This document shows, in pieces, positions 16,960 through 25,674 of a DNA stretch of 64,000 nucleotides (positions within the stretch are counted from its first letter, which is position 1; every line of letters begins with the position of its first letter). A program made the translations under genes and the position numbers. The notes beneath the pieces are model-generated. The model was not told the origin of the DNA, ran no database searches, and worked only from the letters and a program-made list of their open reading frames with translations. The stretch spans positions 434,001-498,000 of the forward strand of contig BIFP01000068.1 in the NCBI GenBank assembly GCA_005402585.1, in the 5' to 3' direction. Origin of the DNA: Micromonosporaceae bacterium KJ-029 (GTDB taxonomy: Bacteria > Actinomycetota > Actinomycetes > Mycobacteriales > Micromonosporaceae).

Positions 16960-19439
16960 CCAATACCTCCGACGGCCGGCACCGCGACCAGGCCGACGAA
17001 CCCACCGCTTTCATACCCAAGGTCAACCGGGCCGAACATCCCCGCCCGGCCATCCCGTGGCCGGACCCGACGCCGCTTCGTCCGGGCGACCAGGCCGGCG
17101 GCCGGGTTCCGGAGACGCAGCGACCGACCAACTCCGGTCGTTTCGACGCACCTGGGGACGCCACCCGGGCCGCCGACGCCGCCCAGCCGTCCGGTCCGGC
17201 CGGATGGGCCCCAGGCACCGGGTCTGATCAGCCGAACCGGTCCGGACGGGGCGGCCCGGGTGGGTGGGACGCCACCGGCCAGGAGCGCATCGACAGCCCG
17301 GCGGCACCGACCCTCTGGGACGCCCCGCCCGGCCAGGAGCACATCGCAGCCCCCGGCCGACGGGACGCCGGACCCGGCCAAGAGCACGGCAGGTGGGACG
17401 CCGGACCCGGCCAGGAACACGCTGCGGCCTCCGGCCGACGGGACGCCGGCCCCGGCCAGGAACACGGCAGTTGGGACGCCGGGCCGGGCCAGGGCCGGCC
17501 GGCCGCCGGCCAGTGGGGCACGGCACCGGAGCAGGCGCAGGCGACCGGCGGCCCCTCCGGCCGGCGGCAGGGCACGGCCGGCGCCGACCAGTGGAACGGC
17601 GTACCGCTGCCGTCCGGCCAACCGGACATTCCGGTGGAGCCGACACCCTGGCGCGCCTTCGAGCCGAGCCGAGCCGTCGCCCAGGGCCAGCCGGACACCC
17701 GGTCGGCAGTTCCAGATTCCGGCCAGGCCGGTGCCGGGCCCGGCACCCCGGGCCAACCTGGTGCCTCGGCGTCCAGGAATGGGGTGACCCAGGCGGGCGC
17801 CGGTTGGTCCAGCGCACCTCCGCAGTGGCCCGGTGCCCACCCGGCGCCGCCGGCCGCTCAGCCGGGCCGACCGGAGATGGATCCAATGCGGCCGGCGACC
17901 GGGGCGATGCAACCCGGTGCCGCGCCGAACGCCGGGGCGGTGCGGCCGGCCACGCCCCCGCAGGCCGGTCACTCGGCTCAGCCCGCGCCGCCGACGCACG
18001 GCGGGACGCCGCAACCCGGTCCGGGGTACGGGCAGCCGCCGTACGCCGGCCTGGGGCTTCCTGGCGGATCGGCAGCCCCGGGCGCGCAGCCGCCACACGG
18101 GCCCGGATCTCACCCGCAGGGGCCTCAGCCGGGGCAGTCACCACACGGGCAGGCGTCCCACCCGCAGCAGCAGGGGCAGGCGCTGAACGGACAGGCGTCG
18201 GGACCGCGTTCGCAACCGACTCACCCGCAAGGGCACCACGGCGGGCAGCACCCGCCCGCCGGGCAGGGCGGCTGGTCGGCCGAGGGCCCGACCGCGCCGA
18301 TGCCGAAGATCGGCGATGCCGCCGGCGCTCCGCCGACGAGCACCGGCCGGCCGGCGGATCCGACCCGGCCCGGCCCGACCGCCGCGCCGGCGTCCGCGGG
18401 CCGGCAGACCGCCCCGGCGCACACCCCCGACACCGCCCGCCGCCCCGGCGACCCGTCGACCGCCCCCGTAGCGCCGAACCAGCAGCCGCACGCGGCGGCC
18501 TCGAACCGGCAGGCCGACCCGGCAGCCACCGCCCTCATCCCAGCGGTCGCTGGTGCCCGGCCGAGCACCCCGCCCGGGCTGGACTCGACCGCCCTGATGG
18601 GGGCCGTGCCCCGGCCGCCGAAGACCGAGGAGCCGTCAGACGGCGCCGACCAACCCGCCGAGCCGCCCAAGCCACGGCGGGGCGAGCGGGTGGTGCAGCT
18701 CCGGCCGCACCAGACAGGCGAGGGCTACAAGAGCGTCTACTCGGAGCTGACCCGTCCGTCGGCCTGGTCCCGGGTACGCACCGGCCTGCGGGTCAGCGGC
18801 GAACTTCTGATCACCTTCGGCCTGGTCGTGCTGCTATTCGCCGGCTACGAGATCTGGGGCAAGTCGGCGATCGTCGACGCCCACCAGGGCGAGCTGAGCC
18901 AGCAGTTGGCCGAGGTGTGGGGGCCCGAGGGCGACCCGACGGTGGCGCCATCGGCGAGCCCCTCAGCCAAGCCGAAGCCGCCGGTGCACGGCAAGCCGAT
19001 CGCCCTCCTCGCCATCCCGAAGCTGGACAAGGAGTGGATCGTGGTCGAGGGCGTCACCCAGAAGGACATCCGGTACGCCCCGGGCCACTACCCGGACAGC
19101 GCCATGCCGGGCGAGGTCGGCAACTTCTCCGTGGCCGGCCACCGGAACCGGGCCACCTTCTGGCGGCTGGACGAGTTGCGCAACGGTGACGCGATCGTCG
19201 TCGAGGGCCGCAACGAGTGGTACGTGTACCAGGTCACCCAGAGCCGGATCGTGAAGCCGACCCAGGTCGAGGTGGTCGCCCCGGTGCCCGGCCGGCCGGG
19301 CGTGAAGCCGACCAAACGGATGCTGACCCTGACCACCTGCAACCCGAAGTTCGACAACTATCAGCGGTTGATCATCCACGCCGAGTTGACGCGTACCCAG
19401 CCGAAGTCTGAGGGGCGCCCGGCGGAGCTGGGGACCTGA
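16956..19439 (+). CDS. Class E sortase with very long disordered N-terminal region
   Basis: The 827-residue protein has its sortase domain only at the C-terminus (about residues 660-825). The catalytic His is at about 729 ([10 protein letters not shown]), the Cys at about 795 ([12 protein letters not shown]) and the Arg at about 804 (QRLIIHAEL). One membrane helix spans about residues 608-630. Residues 1-600 are a cytoplasmic, Pro/Gly/Gln/Ala-rich tract with internal repeats, far longer than the usual 50-150-residue tail of this class. Class E enzymes sort LAxTG or LPxTG proteins in actinomycetes; a candidate substrate lies at 57773-58984. The start GTG overlaps the DUF881 stop by 4 nt, and the frame is clearly coding across the tail. 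Confidence 0.92.
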   Translation: MTNTSDGRHRDQADEPTAFIPKVNRAEHPRPAIPWPDPTPLRPGDQAGGRVPETQRPTNSGRFDAPGDATRAADAAQPSGPAGWAPGTGSDQPNRSGRGGPGGWDATGQERIDSPAAPTLWDAPPGQEHIAAPGRRDAGPGQEHGRWDAGPGQEHAAASGRRDAGPGQEHGSWDAGPGQGRPAAGQWGTAPEQAQATGGPSGRRQGTAGADQWNGVPLPSGQPDIPVEPTPWRAFEPSRAVAQGQPDTRSAVPDSGQAGAGPGTPGQPGASASRNGVTQAGAGWSSAPPQWPGAHPAPPAAQPGRPEMDPMRPATGAMQPGAAPNAGAVRPATPPQAGHSAQPAPPTHGGTPQPGPGYGQPPYAGLGLPGGSAAPGAQPPHGPGSHPQGPQPGQSPHGQASHPQQQGQALNGQASGPRSQPTHPQGHHGGQHPPAGQGGWSAEGPTAPMPKIGDAAGAPPTSTGRPADPTRPGPTAAPASAGRQTAPAHTPDTARRPGDPSTAPVAPNQQPHAAASNRQADPAATALIPAVAGARPSTPPGLDSTALMGAVPRPPKTEEPSDGADQPAEPPKPRRGERVVQLRPHQTGEGYKSVYSELTRPSAWSRVRTGLRVSGELLITFGLVVLLFAGYEIWGKSAIVDAHQGELSQQLAEVWGPEGDPTVAPSASPSAKPKPPVHGKPIALLAIPKLDKEWIVVEGVTQKDIRYAPGHYPDSAMPGEVGNFSVAGHRNRATFWRLDELRNGDAIVVEGRNEWYVYQVTQSRIVKPTQVEVVAPVPGRPGVKPTKRMLTLTTCNPKFDNYQRLIIHAELTRTQPKSEGRPAELGT
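17319..17495 (+). repeat. Short tandem repeats inside the sortase N-terminal tail
   Basis: Near-identical units coding for [12 protein letters not shown](R/S)WDAGPGQEH recur here, so the DNA has a direct repeat with a unit of about 60-70 bases. The tract may be length-variable between strains. Confidence 0.75.
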
Positions 19440-19441
19440 CG

Positions 19442-19747
19442 ATGTACGCCTGGATCTGGCGCAAGCTTCCCTTCGGGCTCCCCGGCAAGCTCGCCGGCAG
19501 CCTGCTGCTCGCCGCCACGGCGGTGGCGCTGCTGTGGTACGTCGTGTTCCCGTGGGCGGGGCCGCTGCTGCCCTTCACCGGTGAGGACGTACAGGTCACC
19601 CAGCAGGACACCGATCTGCCCGGCACGCCCGGCGGCGATGTGGTGCCCGGCGAGGGCCCGGCCGACGACGCCCCTCCGGGCGACGATCACGACCTGCCGT
19701 ACGACACCGACCGGAACAACACCCCGCCGCCCAGCGAGGACGATTGA
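19442..19747 (+). CDS. Small single-pass membrane protein
   Basis: The 101-residue protein has a membrane helix (about residues 14-38, LAGSLLLAATAVALLWYVVFPWAG) and an acidic, Pro/Asp/Gly-rich extracellular tail ending in SEDD. The family is not named, but the gene lies 2 bp after the sortase and just before pabA, a conserved actinobacterial order. Its position suggests association with sortase or the division machinery. Confidence 0.82.
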   Translation: MYAWIWRKLPFGLPGKLAGSLLLAATAVALLWYVVFPWAGPLLPFTGEDVQVTQQDTDLPGTPGGDVVPGEGPADDAPPGDDHDLPYDTDRNNTPPPSEDD

Positions 19748-19752
19748 GGCCG

Positions 19753-20403
19753 ATGCGCGTCCTGGTGATCGACAACTACGACTCGTTCGTCTTCAACCTC
19801 GTGCAGTACCTCGGCCAGCTCGGCGTGGACTGCGAGGTCCGGCGCAACGACGAGATCGACGTGGCCGAGGTGGGCCGGGTCGGCGCGGGTGGCATCCTGC
19901 TCTCGCCCGGGCCGGGCAGCCCCGACCGGGCGGGCATCTGCCTCGACGTCATCCGCCGGTACGCGGGTGAGATCCCGATCTTCGGCGTCTGCCTGGGTCA
20001 CCAGGCGATCGGCGAGGCGTTCGGGGCCACCGTCGCCCGGGCGCCGGAGCTGCTGCACGGCAAGACCTCCGAGGTACGCCATCACTCGGTCGGGGTACTC
20101 GCGGGCCTGCCCGACCCGTTCACCGCGACCCGCTACCACTCCCTCGCGGTGCTGCCCGAGACCTTGCCGGAGGAGCTGGAGGTCACCGGCTGGACTGGTT
20201 CCGGCGTGGTGATGGCGATGCGCCACCGGACGCTGCCCATCGAGGGCGTCCAGTTCCACCCGGAGTCGGTGCTCACCGAGGGCGGTCACCTGATGCTGGC
20301 CAACTGGTTGGCCAGCTGCGGTCACCGCGAGGCGCTGGAGCGCGCCCCCGAACTGGCCGCCCAGGTCGACGCCCGCCGCCGGGCCGCCTTCGCGACCACC
20401 TGA
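19753..20403 (+). CDS. pabA: Aminodeoxychorismate/anthranilate synthase amidotransferase subunit (PabA/TrpG-type)
   Basis: The 216-residue class I glutamine amidotransferase starts at ATG 19753 (MRVLVIDNYDSFVFNLVQYL, a conserved N-terminus). The oxyanion segment SPGPGSPDRAG is present, the catalytic Cys at residue 80 is in GVCLGHQAI, and the His-Glu pair is in VQFHPESVLT. It supplies ammonia for p-aminobenzoate (folate) or anthranilate (tryptophan) synthesis; PabA and TrpG are not separable by motif. No component I gene lies nearby. The gene sits beside crgA, sortase and pknB as in other actinomycetes. Confidence 0.92.
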   Translation: MRVLVIDNYDSFVFNLVQYLGQLGVDCEVRRNDEIDVAEVGRVGAGGILLSPGPGSPDRAGICLDVIRRYAGEIPIFGVCLGHQAIGEAFGATVARAPELLHGKTSEVRHHSVGVLAGLPDPFTATRYHSLAVLPETLPEELEVTGWTGSGVVMAMRHRTLPIEGVQFHPESVLTEGGHLMLANWLASCGHREALERAPELAAQVDARRRAAFATT

Positions 20404-20512
20404 GCGGGTCTCGTCGGCCGGCGCGATCCAGCATCAGGCGGCCCCGTTTCACGATGGGACGGCCGGCGAGGTGGCCGCTGTTCGAGCGTCGAGCCGGGAC
20501 CGACGCAGGAAG

Positions 20513-20959
20513 TCAGCCGGCCAACGCGTCCTTGATGCCGGAGTCCACGGACGAGTGGACGGCGGGTGGCCTGCGTCGGATCGCATCCCAGGCGGCCTTG
20601 CCGCTGGCGAGGAAGTCCCGAGCGGCCTTCTCCAGGAGCAGGGCGGGCGCACAGCCCGAACAGCGGGCGGGCACCCCGTCGGCGTCGATGCCGACGTGCC
20701 GGCACAGCGTCACCGCCCGGGCCAGGTGGTAGGACTGGGTGACGATCAGGGCGCGCTCGACCCCGTACACCTCACGCGCCCGGACGCAGCTGTCGTACGT
20801 GTCCATTCCGTACGGGTCGAGGACGACGCGCTGCGGATCGACGCCGAGCGGCCCTGACCTCCACCGCTCACGTCCCTTCCGCCGGCCGGCGAACACGCCC
20901 AGCCGGAGGCGTGTCCTGCCGATCATGCCGAGCTGAGGTCCAGGCCCGTCGTCAGTCAC
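20513..20959 (-). pseudogene. Truncated DUF218/SanA-like (YdcF) protein, C-terminal part
   Basis: The recognisable C-terminal half of a SanA/YdcF-type protein is present: VDPQRVVLDPYGMDTYDSC, ALIVTQSYHLARAVTLCRHVGIDADGV, and a tail with KAARDFLASGKAAWDAIRRRPPAV. The N-terminal half with the DxG and first catalytic Asp motifs is missing. The first 35 codons have no family resemblance and overlap pknB at the stop, so the gene is truncated or decayed. A short functional protein cannot be excluded. Its position downstream of pknB, on the same strand, suggests read-through. Confidence 0.72.
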
Positions 20960-22779
20960 TCTCCGGGCAGGCGGAACGGGGGGAAGGTCGGCGTGGCCTG
21001 GCCACCACCGGTGCCACCACCGTCACCGTCCGGTGGCGGAGTGGTCGGGGTTCCGGTCGGCGGCGTCTGGGTCGGCGGATCCGGGTCCTCCGGCTTCTCC
21101 ACCGAGACGATGACCTTCACCTTACTGCCCTTGGCGCGCTGGGTGCCGGCCTTCGGGTTCTGCTCGACCACCCGGCCGGCCTCGTCGGCGGGTACCTCGG
21201 GGCCGTAGTCCAACTCGAACTCGAAACCGGCGCGTTCCACCGTTCGCTTCGCCTCGGCCTCGGTGAGGTTCTTCACGTCGGGGACTTCTACCACGTTGCC
21301 CCGGGAGACGATGAGGATGACCTTGCTCCCCTCCGCCACCTCCGTGCCCTCAGCCGGGTCGACCTTGAGCACCAAGCCCTTGGGCTGCGAGTTGTCCTCC
21401 TCCTTGGTCTCGACGACGAGCTTGTACTCCTTCTCAAGGCGAAGCTTGGCGTTCTCGCTGGTGCTTCCGACCAGACCGGTCGGGATCTTCACCTGAGGCT
21501 TACCGCCGCAGAGCTGGACGGTCACCGTACTGTTCGGCGCGAGCTGTTCCGCAGGAGCCGGGGTCTGGTTGGTGACACGGCCCTTCTTGCAGTCCGAGGT
21601 GAAGACGTCGTCACCGAGCGCCGGACTGAAACCGGCCTGCTCGATCGCGGCGAATGCGTCCTGCTGGCTCATCCCGGTCACCGCCGGCACCGGCTTGTCC
21701 TCGGGAGTCCGCTGGTTGAGCCACAGCGCGGCGACCAGGGCGATTACCGCGAGCACACCGAGCGCGGCGAACATCGCGATCAGCCAGGACGAGGCCCGGC
21801 GCTGGCGCGGGTCACCCACCCGGGCCGGGATCTGCCGGGTCTGCGTCGCGCCGGCCGACGGGTATCCCGGGCCACCGGCCGCGGCCATGGCCACGGTCTC
21901 GTCCTCGCGCATCACCGGGGTCGCCATCACCGGCCGGCCGGCTGCCGCGCGGAGCAGGTCGGCGCGCATCTCGCCGGCGCTCTGGTAACGGTTGAGCGGG
22001 TTCTTCGACAGCGCCTTGAGCACGATCGCGTCGACCGCCGGGTTGACGTCCGGGTTGAGGTCGCTCGGCGTCGGCGGGGCCTCCCGGACGTGCTGGTACG
22101 CGACGCTGACCGGGCTGTCGCCGACGAACGGGGGGTGCCCGCAGAGCAGTTCGAAGAGCACGCAGCCGGCCGCGTACACGTCGGAGCGGGCGTCGACGGC
22201 CTCACCGCGGGCCTGCTCCGGGGAAAGATACTGTGCGGTACCGATGACCGCGCTGGTCTGCGTCATCGTGGTGGCACCGCTGGCCAGCGCCCGGGCGATG
22301 CCGAAGTCCATCACCTTGACCTGGCCGGTCTGGGTGAGCATCACGTTGCCGGGCTTGATGTCGCGGTGGATGATGCCGTGCCGGTGGCTGAACTCCAGCG
22401 CCGCGCACATGTCGGCGCAGATCTCCAGCGCCCGCCGGGGCTGCAACCGGCCCTCGGCGCCGAGCACCTCCTTGAGGGTCCGCCCGTTCACGAACTCCAT
22501 CACGATGAACGGGAGGGTTTCGCCGGTGGGCGCCTGTTCCTCCCCGGTGTCGTAGACGGCGACGATGGCCGGGTGGTTGAGCGAGGCGGCGTTCTGCGCC
22601 TCCCGCCGGAAACGCATCTGGAAGGTGGCGTCCCGGGCGAGATCCGCCCGGAGCATCTTGATCGCGACGTCCCGGCCGAGCCGTAGGTCGCGACCGCGGT
22701 GCACCTCGGCCATGCCGCCATACCCGAGCAGCTCGCCGACCTGGTACCTGCCACCGAGCAGGCGGGCCTGCGCTGTCAT
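20956..22779 (-). CDS. pknB: PASTA-domain Ser/Thr protein kinase PknB
   Basis: The 607-residue transmembrane kinase has a Hanks-type kinase domain (about residues 10-275) with the glycine loop LLGYGGMAEVHRG, VK-type Lys in VAIKMLRADL, catalytic HRDIKPGNVM and DFG. A juxtamembrane Pro-rich segment, one membrane helix (about 345-366) and three PASTA repeats (about 370-575) follow, with a Gly/Pro/Thr tail. PASTA domains bind muropeptides or lipid II, so PknB couples cell-wall state to growth and division. Its ATG overlaps the pknA stop (ATGA). It is the last intact gene of the seven-gene operon. Confidence 0.97.
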   Translation of the reverse strand: MTAQARLLGGRYQVGELLGYGGMAEVHRGRDLRLGRDVAIKMLRADLARDATFQMRFRREAQNAASLNHPAIVAVYDTGEEQAPTGETLPFIVMEFVNGRTLKEVLGAEGRLQPRRALEICADMCAALEFSHRHGIIHRDIKPGNVMLTQTGQVKVMDFGIARALASGATTMTQTSAVIGTAQYLSPEQARGEAVDARSDVYAAGCVLFELLCGHPPFVGDSPVSVAYQHVREAPPTPSDLNPDVNPAVDAIVLKALSKNPLNRYQSAGEMRADLLRAAAGRPVMATPVMREDETVAMAAAGGPGYPSAGATQTRQIPARVGDPRQRRASSWLIAMFAALGVLAVIALVAALWLNQRTPEDKPVPAVTGMSQQDAFAAIEQAGFSPALGDDVFTSDCKKGRVTNQTPAPAEQLAPNSTVTVQLCGGKPQVKIPTGLVGSTSENAKLRLEKEYKLVVETKEEDNSQPKGLVLKVDPAEGTEVAEGSKVILIVSRGNVVEVPDVKNLTEAEAKRTVERAGFEFELDYGPEVPADEAGRVVEQNPKAGTQRAKGSKVKVIVSVEKPEDPDPPTQTPPTGTPTTPPPDGDGGGTGGGQATPTFPPFRLPGE

Positions 22780-24167
22780 CGCGTCTGTCGTCCTTCGCTC
22801 GTCGTCTCGTCGCTACCCGGTCGGGGCTGATCCAGTCGACGGTACGCCGTACCGGTCGAATCGTCTCGTCCGTCGAGCCGCAGCGCGTCGGACGTCACCA
22901 CACGCACGGAACCCTCACCCGGCATGCCGAGGCTGTTCCGCAGCTTGTAGGAAATCACGCCGGAGCAGACGACGACCAGTACGCCCAACACCACGGCCAG
23001 GAACACCATTCCGGAGCGCGACCGTCGGGGCACCGGCCGTGACGGCGCGGGCTGCGGAGCGTACGCCGGCGGGACCGTGGCCGCGCCGCGCGGGTAGCCG
23101 GTCACCGCCGGCGCCACCGCCGTCGGACGCGGTGGTTGGGCCACCGGCGGGCGGGCCGGCGGGGGCACCGCGGCCGGCCGGTGCCCCGCCACCGGAGCGT
23201 GGGGTCCGGTGGCGGCGTGACCCGCCAGCGGAGAGTGCGGCGCCATCGGGGGGCGCGGCGGCTGCGGCGGCGGCACCTGGGCCCGGCCGGGGGCCGGCGA
23301 GGCCGGCGCGGCGGAGATCGGAGCCTGGCCGCCGGCCCGTGCCTCCCGGGACAGCGTCGCCTTCAGCTGGCGGGCCGCCCCGGCGAGCACGGCGGCGGTC
23401 GGCCAGCGGTCCTTCGGGTCCTTGGCCAGTGCCCGCTCCACCAGCGCGCGGACCTGGGGCGGAATGTCGGACGGCAGCGCCCTGGGGGTTTCCCGGACGT
23501 GCCGCATGGCGATGTCGAGGGGGTTGTCACCCTCGAACGGCCGGCGCCCGGCGAGGCACTGGTACGCGACCACGCCGAGGGCGTAGACGTCGGAGGCGGG
23601 GGTGGCGACCTGGCCGGTGGCCTGCTCCGGCGAGATGTACGACGCGGTGCCGAGCACCGAGCCGGCCGCGGTGAGCTGCCCGACGAGTTCGGAGCGGGCG
23701 ATGCCGAAGTCGGTGAGCACCAGCGTGCCGTTGGGGCGGACCAGCAGGTTGCCGGGCTTCACGTCCCGGTGCACGATCCCCTTCACGTGGGCGGCGTGCA
23801 GCGCGTCGGCGGCCTGCGCGACCAGCGCCATCGTGCGGGCCGGAGTGAGCCGGCCGACCCGGCTGAGCGTGGCCGAGAGCGGGTCGCCCTCGACGTACTC
23901 CATGATCAGGAAGGCGATGTGCTGGTCGTTGCCGAAGTCGTAGACGTCGACTACACCGGGGTGGTTGATCGTCGCCATGGTGCGGGCCTCACCCCGGAAC
24001 CGCTCGGCGAAACCCGGCTCGTCCAGCAACGCCGGCAGCAGGCTCTTGACCGCCACCGTACGGCCGAGCACCTGGTCGGTGCCGCGCCACACGTCGCCCA
24101 TGCCGCCACTGGCGATCCGCTCGTCGAGACGGTAGCGGTTGCCGAGTTGCACTCCCGGACTGAGCAT
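22776..24167 (-). CDS. pknA: Ser/Thr protein kinase PknA
   Basis: The 463-residue kinase starts at ATG 24167 (MLSPGVQLGNRYRLDERI), with GGAGGG shortly upstream; the longer frame is not supported. Kinase elements are IASGGMGDVWRG, VAVKSLLPALL, the catalytic HRDVKPGNLLV and DFGIARSEL, followed by GTASYISPEQATG. A long Pro/Ala linker (about residues 275-395), a single membrane helix (about 405-430) and a short extracellular tail follow. PknA and PknB phosphorylate division and cell-wall proteins such as CwlM and FHA proteins in relatives. Only 1 bp separates it from pbpA. Confidence 0.96.
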   Translation of the reverse strand: MLSPGVQLGNRYRLDERIASGGMGDVWRGTDQVLGRTVAVKSLLPALLDEPGFAERFRGEARTMATINHPGVVDVYDFGNDQHIAFLIMEYVEGDPLSATLSRVGRLTPARTMALVAQAADALHAAHVKGIVHRDVKPGNLLVRPNGTLVLTDFGIARSELVGQLTAAGSVLGTASYISPEQATGQVATPASDVYALGVVAYQCLAGRRPFEGDNPLDIAMRHVRETPRALPSDIPPQVRALVERALAKDPKDRWPTAAVLAGAARQLKATLSREARAGGQAPISAAPASPAPGRAQVPPPQPPRPPMAPHSPLAGHAATGPHAPVAGHRPAAVPPPARPPVAQPPRPTAVAPAVTGYPRGAATVPPAYAPQPAPSRPVPRRSRSGMVFLAVVLGVLVVVCSGVISYKLRNSLGMPGEGSVRVVTSDALRLDGRDDSTGTAYRRLDQPRPGSDETTSEGRQTR

Positions 24168-24168
24168 G

Positions 24169-25674
24169 TCAGCGCCCTCCGGGGTCGGCGATGGCGGCCC
24201 GCATGATCTGCCCGGCGATCCGGGCGGCCTCGGCACTGCCGCCGCTGCCGGCCTCCTCCAGGACGACGCAGACGGCGGAGACCGGGTTGCCGTCGGAGTC
24301 GAGCGCAAAGCCGATGAACCAGCCGTGGTCGGGCCGGTCGGGCGCGGACTGGGCGGTACCGGTCTTGCCTCCGACCGTGTAGCCGTTGATCCGCGCGTTG
24401 CGGCCGGTGCCGTTCTCGACCACGCTGACCATCATGTCCCGCAGGTCGGCGGCGACCTGGCTGCTGACCGGCCGGCGCAACTCGCGCGGCTTCGCGGTGT
24501 CGTAGACGGTGGTACGGTCCGGCGCCAGCAGCTGGCGCACCAGGTACGGCCGCATCTGGCTGCCGTTGTTGGCGACCGACGCGGCGATCATGGCCCCTTC
24601 CAGCGGGGTCATCCGGACGTCGCGCTGCCCGATGGAGGACTGGGCCAGCGCCGCCGGGTCGGCGCCGCCGTCCGGGTTCTCCATGCTGCCGGTACGGCTG
24701 GCCGCCACCCCGTGACCACCCTCGCCGAGCCGGCCCACGGTCAGGTCCTCCTGCTCGAACCCGAACTGCCGGGCCTTCTCCTTGATCACGTCGGGACCGA
24801 GTTGCACGCCCAGCTTGGCGAAGCCGGTGTTGCAGGAGTCGGTGACCGCCTTCATCAGGGTGACCTGGGACTGCGGGCAGATCGACGGCACGGCGTTCGT
24901 GATCGACTGGCCGGAGGTGGGCGGGGTGTAGCTCGGGCCGGCCGGGATGTTGGTGTTCTTGCCGATCCCGTTCTCCAGCGCCGCGGCGGCCACCACGATC
25001 TTGAACGTGGAGCCAGGGGGCAGCACCTCGGCGAGCGCCCGGTTCCGCAGCGGGCGCGCCGCGTTCTGCTCGAGCTCGTTGTACGCCGCAGCCGCCTCGC
25101 TGCTGTTGTGGCCGACCAACGGGTTCGGGTCGAAGCTGGGCATGGAGACCAGGGCCTGCACCGCCCCGGTACGCGGGTCGATGGCGATGGCCGCGCCCTT
25201 CTTCACCCCGACGTTGTTGTTGCGCAGCTGGTCGTACGCGGCGTCCTGAGCCCGCGGCGAGAGGGTGAGCAGCACGTTGCCGCCGGCGGTCTGGTCGCCG
25301 GTGAACATGTCCTTGATCCGGTCGGCGATCAGCTGGTCGCTGGTACCGGCGAGGAAGTCGTTCTCGGACTTCTCGATACCGGTGTCGGCGAGGTTGACCG
25401 GCTTGTAGCCGAGCACGTGGGCGTACTTGGCTCCGCCCGGGTAGCTGCGCTGGAACGTCAGCTCGCCGTCGGTCTCCTTGCTCACGGCCAGGGCGGTGCC
25501 GCCCGCCTCGATGTTGCCGCGCTTGCGCTTGTACTCGGCGACCTGAACCCGACCGTTGTAGTCGCTGGTGCGGTACTCGTCGGCCTTGTACGCCTGGATC
25601 CAGTTCAGGTTCGCGAAGAGCAGGCCGAACATGACGATGACGACGACGCCGACCCGGCGCAGGGGTGCGTTCAC
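24169..25674 (-). CDS. pbpA: Penicillin-binding protein, class B transpeptidase (PbpA)
   Basis: The 501-residue protein has a short N-terminal tail and membrane helix (about residues 8-25), a non-penicillin-binding module with the RGNIEAGGTALA segment, and a transpeptidase domain. The catalytic Ser222 is in GSTFKIV (SxxK), the SCNTGF motif follows (SxN), and a KTGTAQ motif is near the C-terminus. It cross-links peptidoglycan with the SEDS partner RodA. Its start overlaps the rodA stop by 4 nt. It is regulated by PknA/PknB signalling in relatives. Confidence 0.96.
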   Translation of the reverse strand: MNAPLRRVGVVVIVMFGLLFANLNWIQAYKADEYRTSDYNGRVQVAEYKRKRGNIEAGGTALAVSKETDGELTFQRSYPGGAKYAHVLGYKPVNLADTGIEKSENDFLAGTSDQLIADRIKDMFTGDQTAGGNVLLTLSPRAQDAAYDQLRNNNVGVKKGAAIAIDPRTGAVQALVSMPSFDPNPLVGHNSSEAAAAYNELEQNAARPLRNRALAEVLPPGSTFKIVVAAAALENGIGKNTNIPAGPSYTPPTSGQSITNAVPSICPQSQVTLMKAVTDSCNTGFAKLGVQLGPDVIKEKARQFGFEQEDLTVGRLGEGGHGVAASRTGSMENPDGGADPAALAQSSIGQRDVRMTPLEGAMIAASVANNGSQMRPYLVRQLLAPDRTTVYDTAKPRELRRPVSSQVAADLRDMMVSVVENGTGRNARINGYTVGGKTGTAQSAPDRPDHGWFIGFALDSDGNPVSAVCVVLEEAGSGGSAEAARIAGQIMRAAIADPGGR

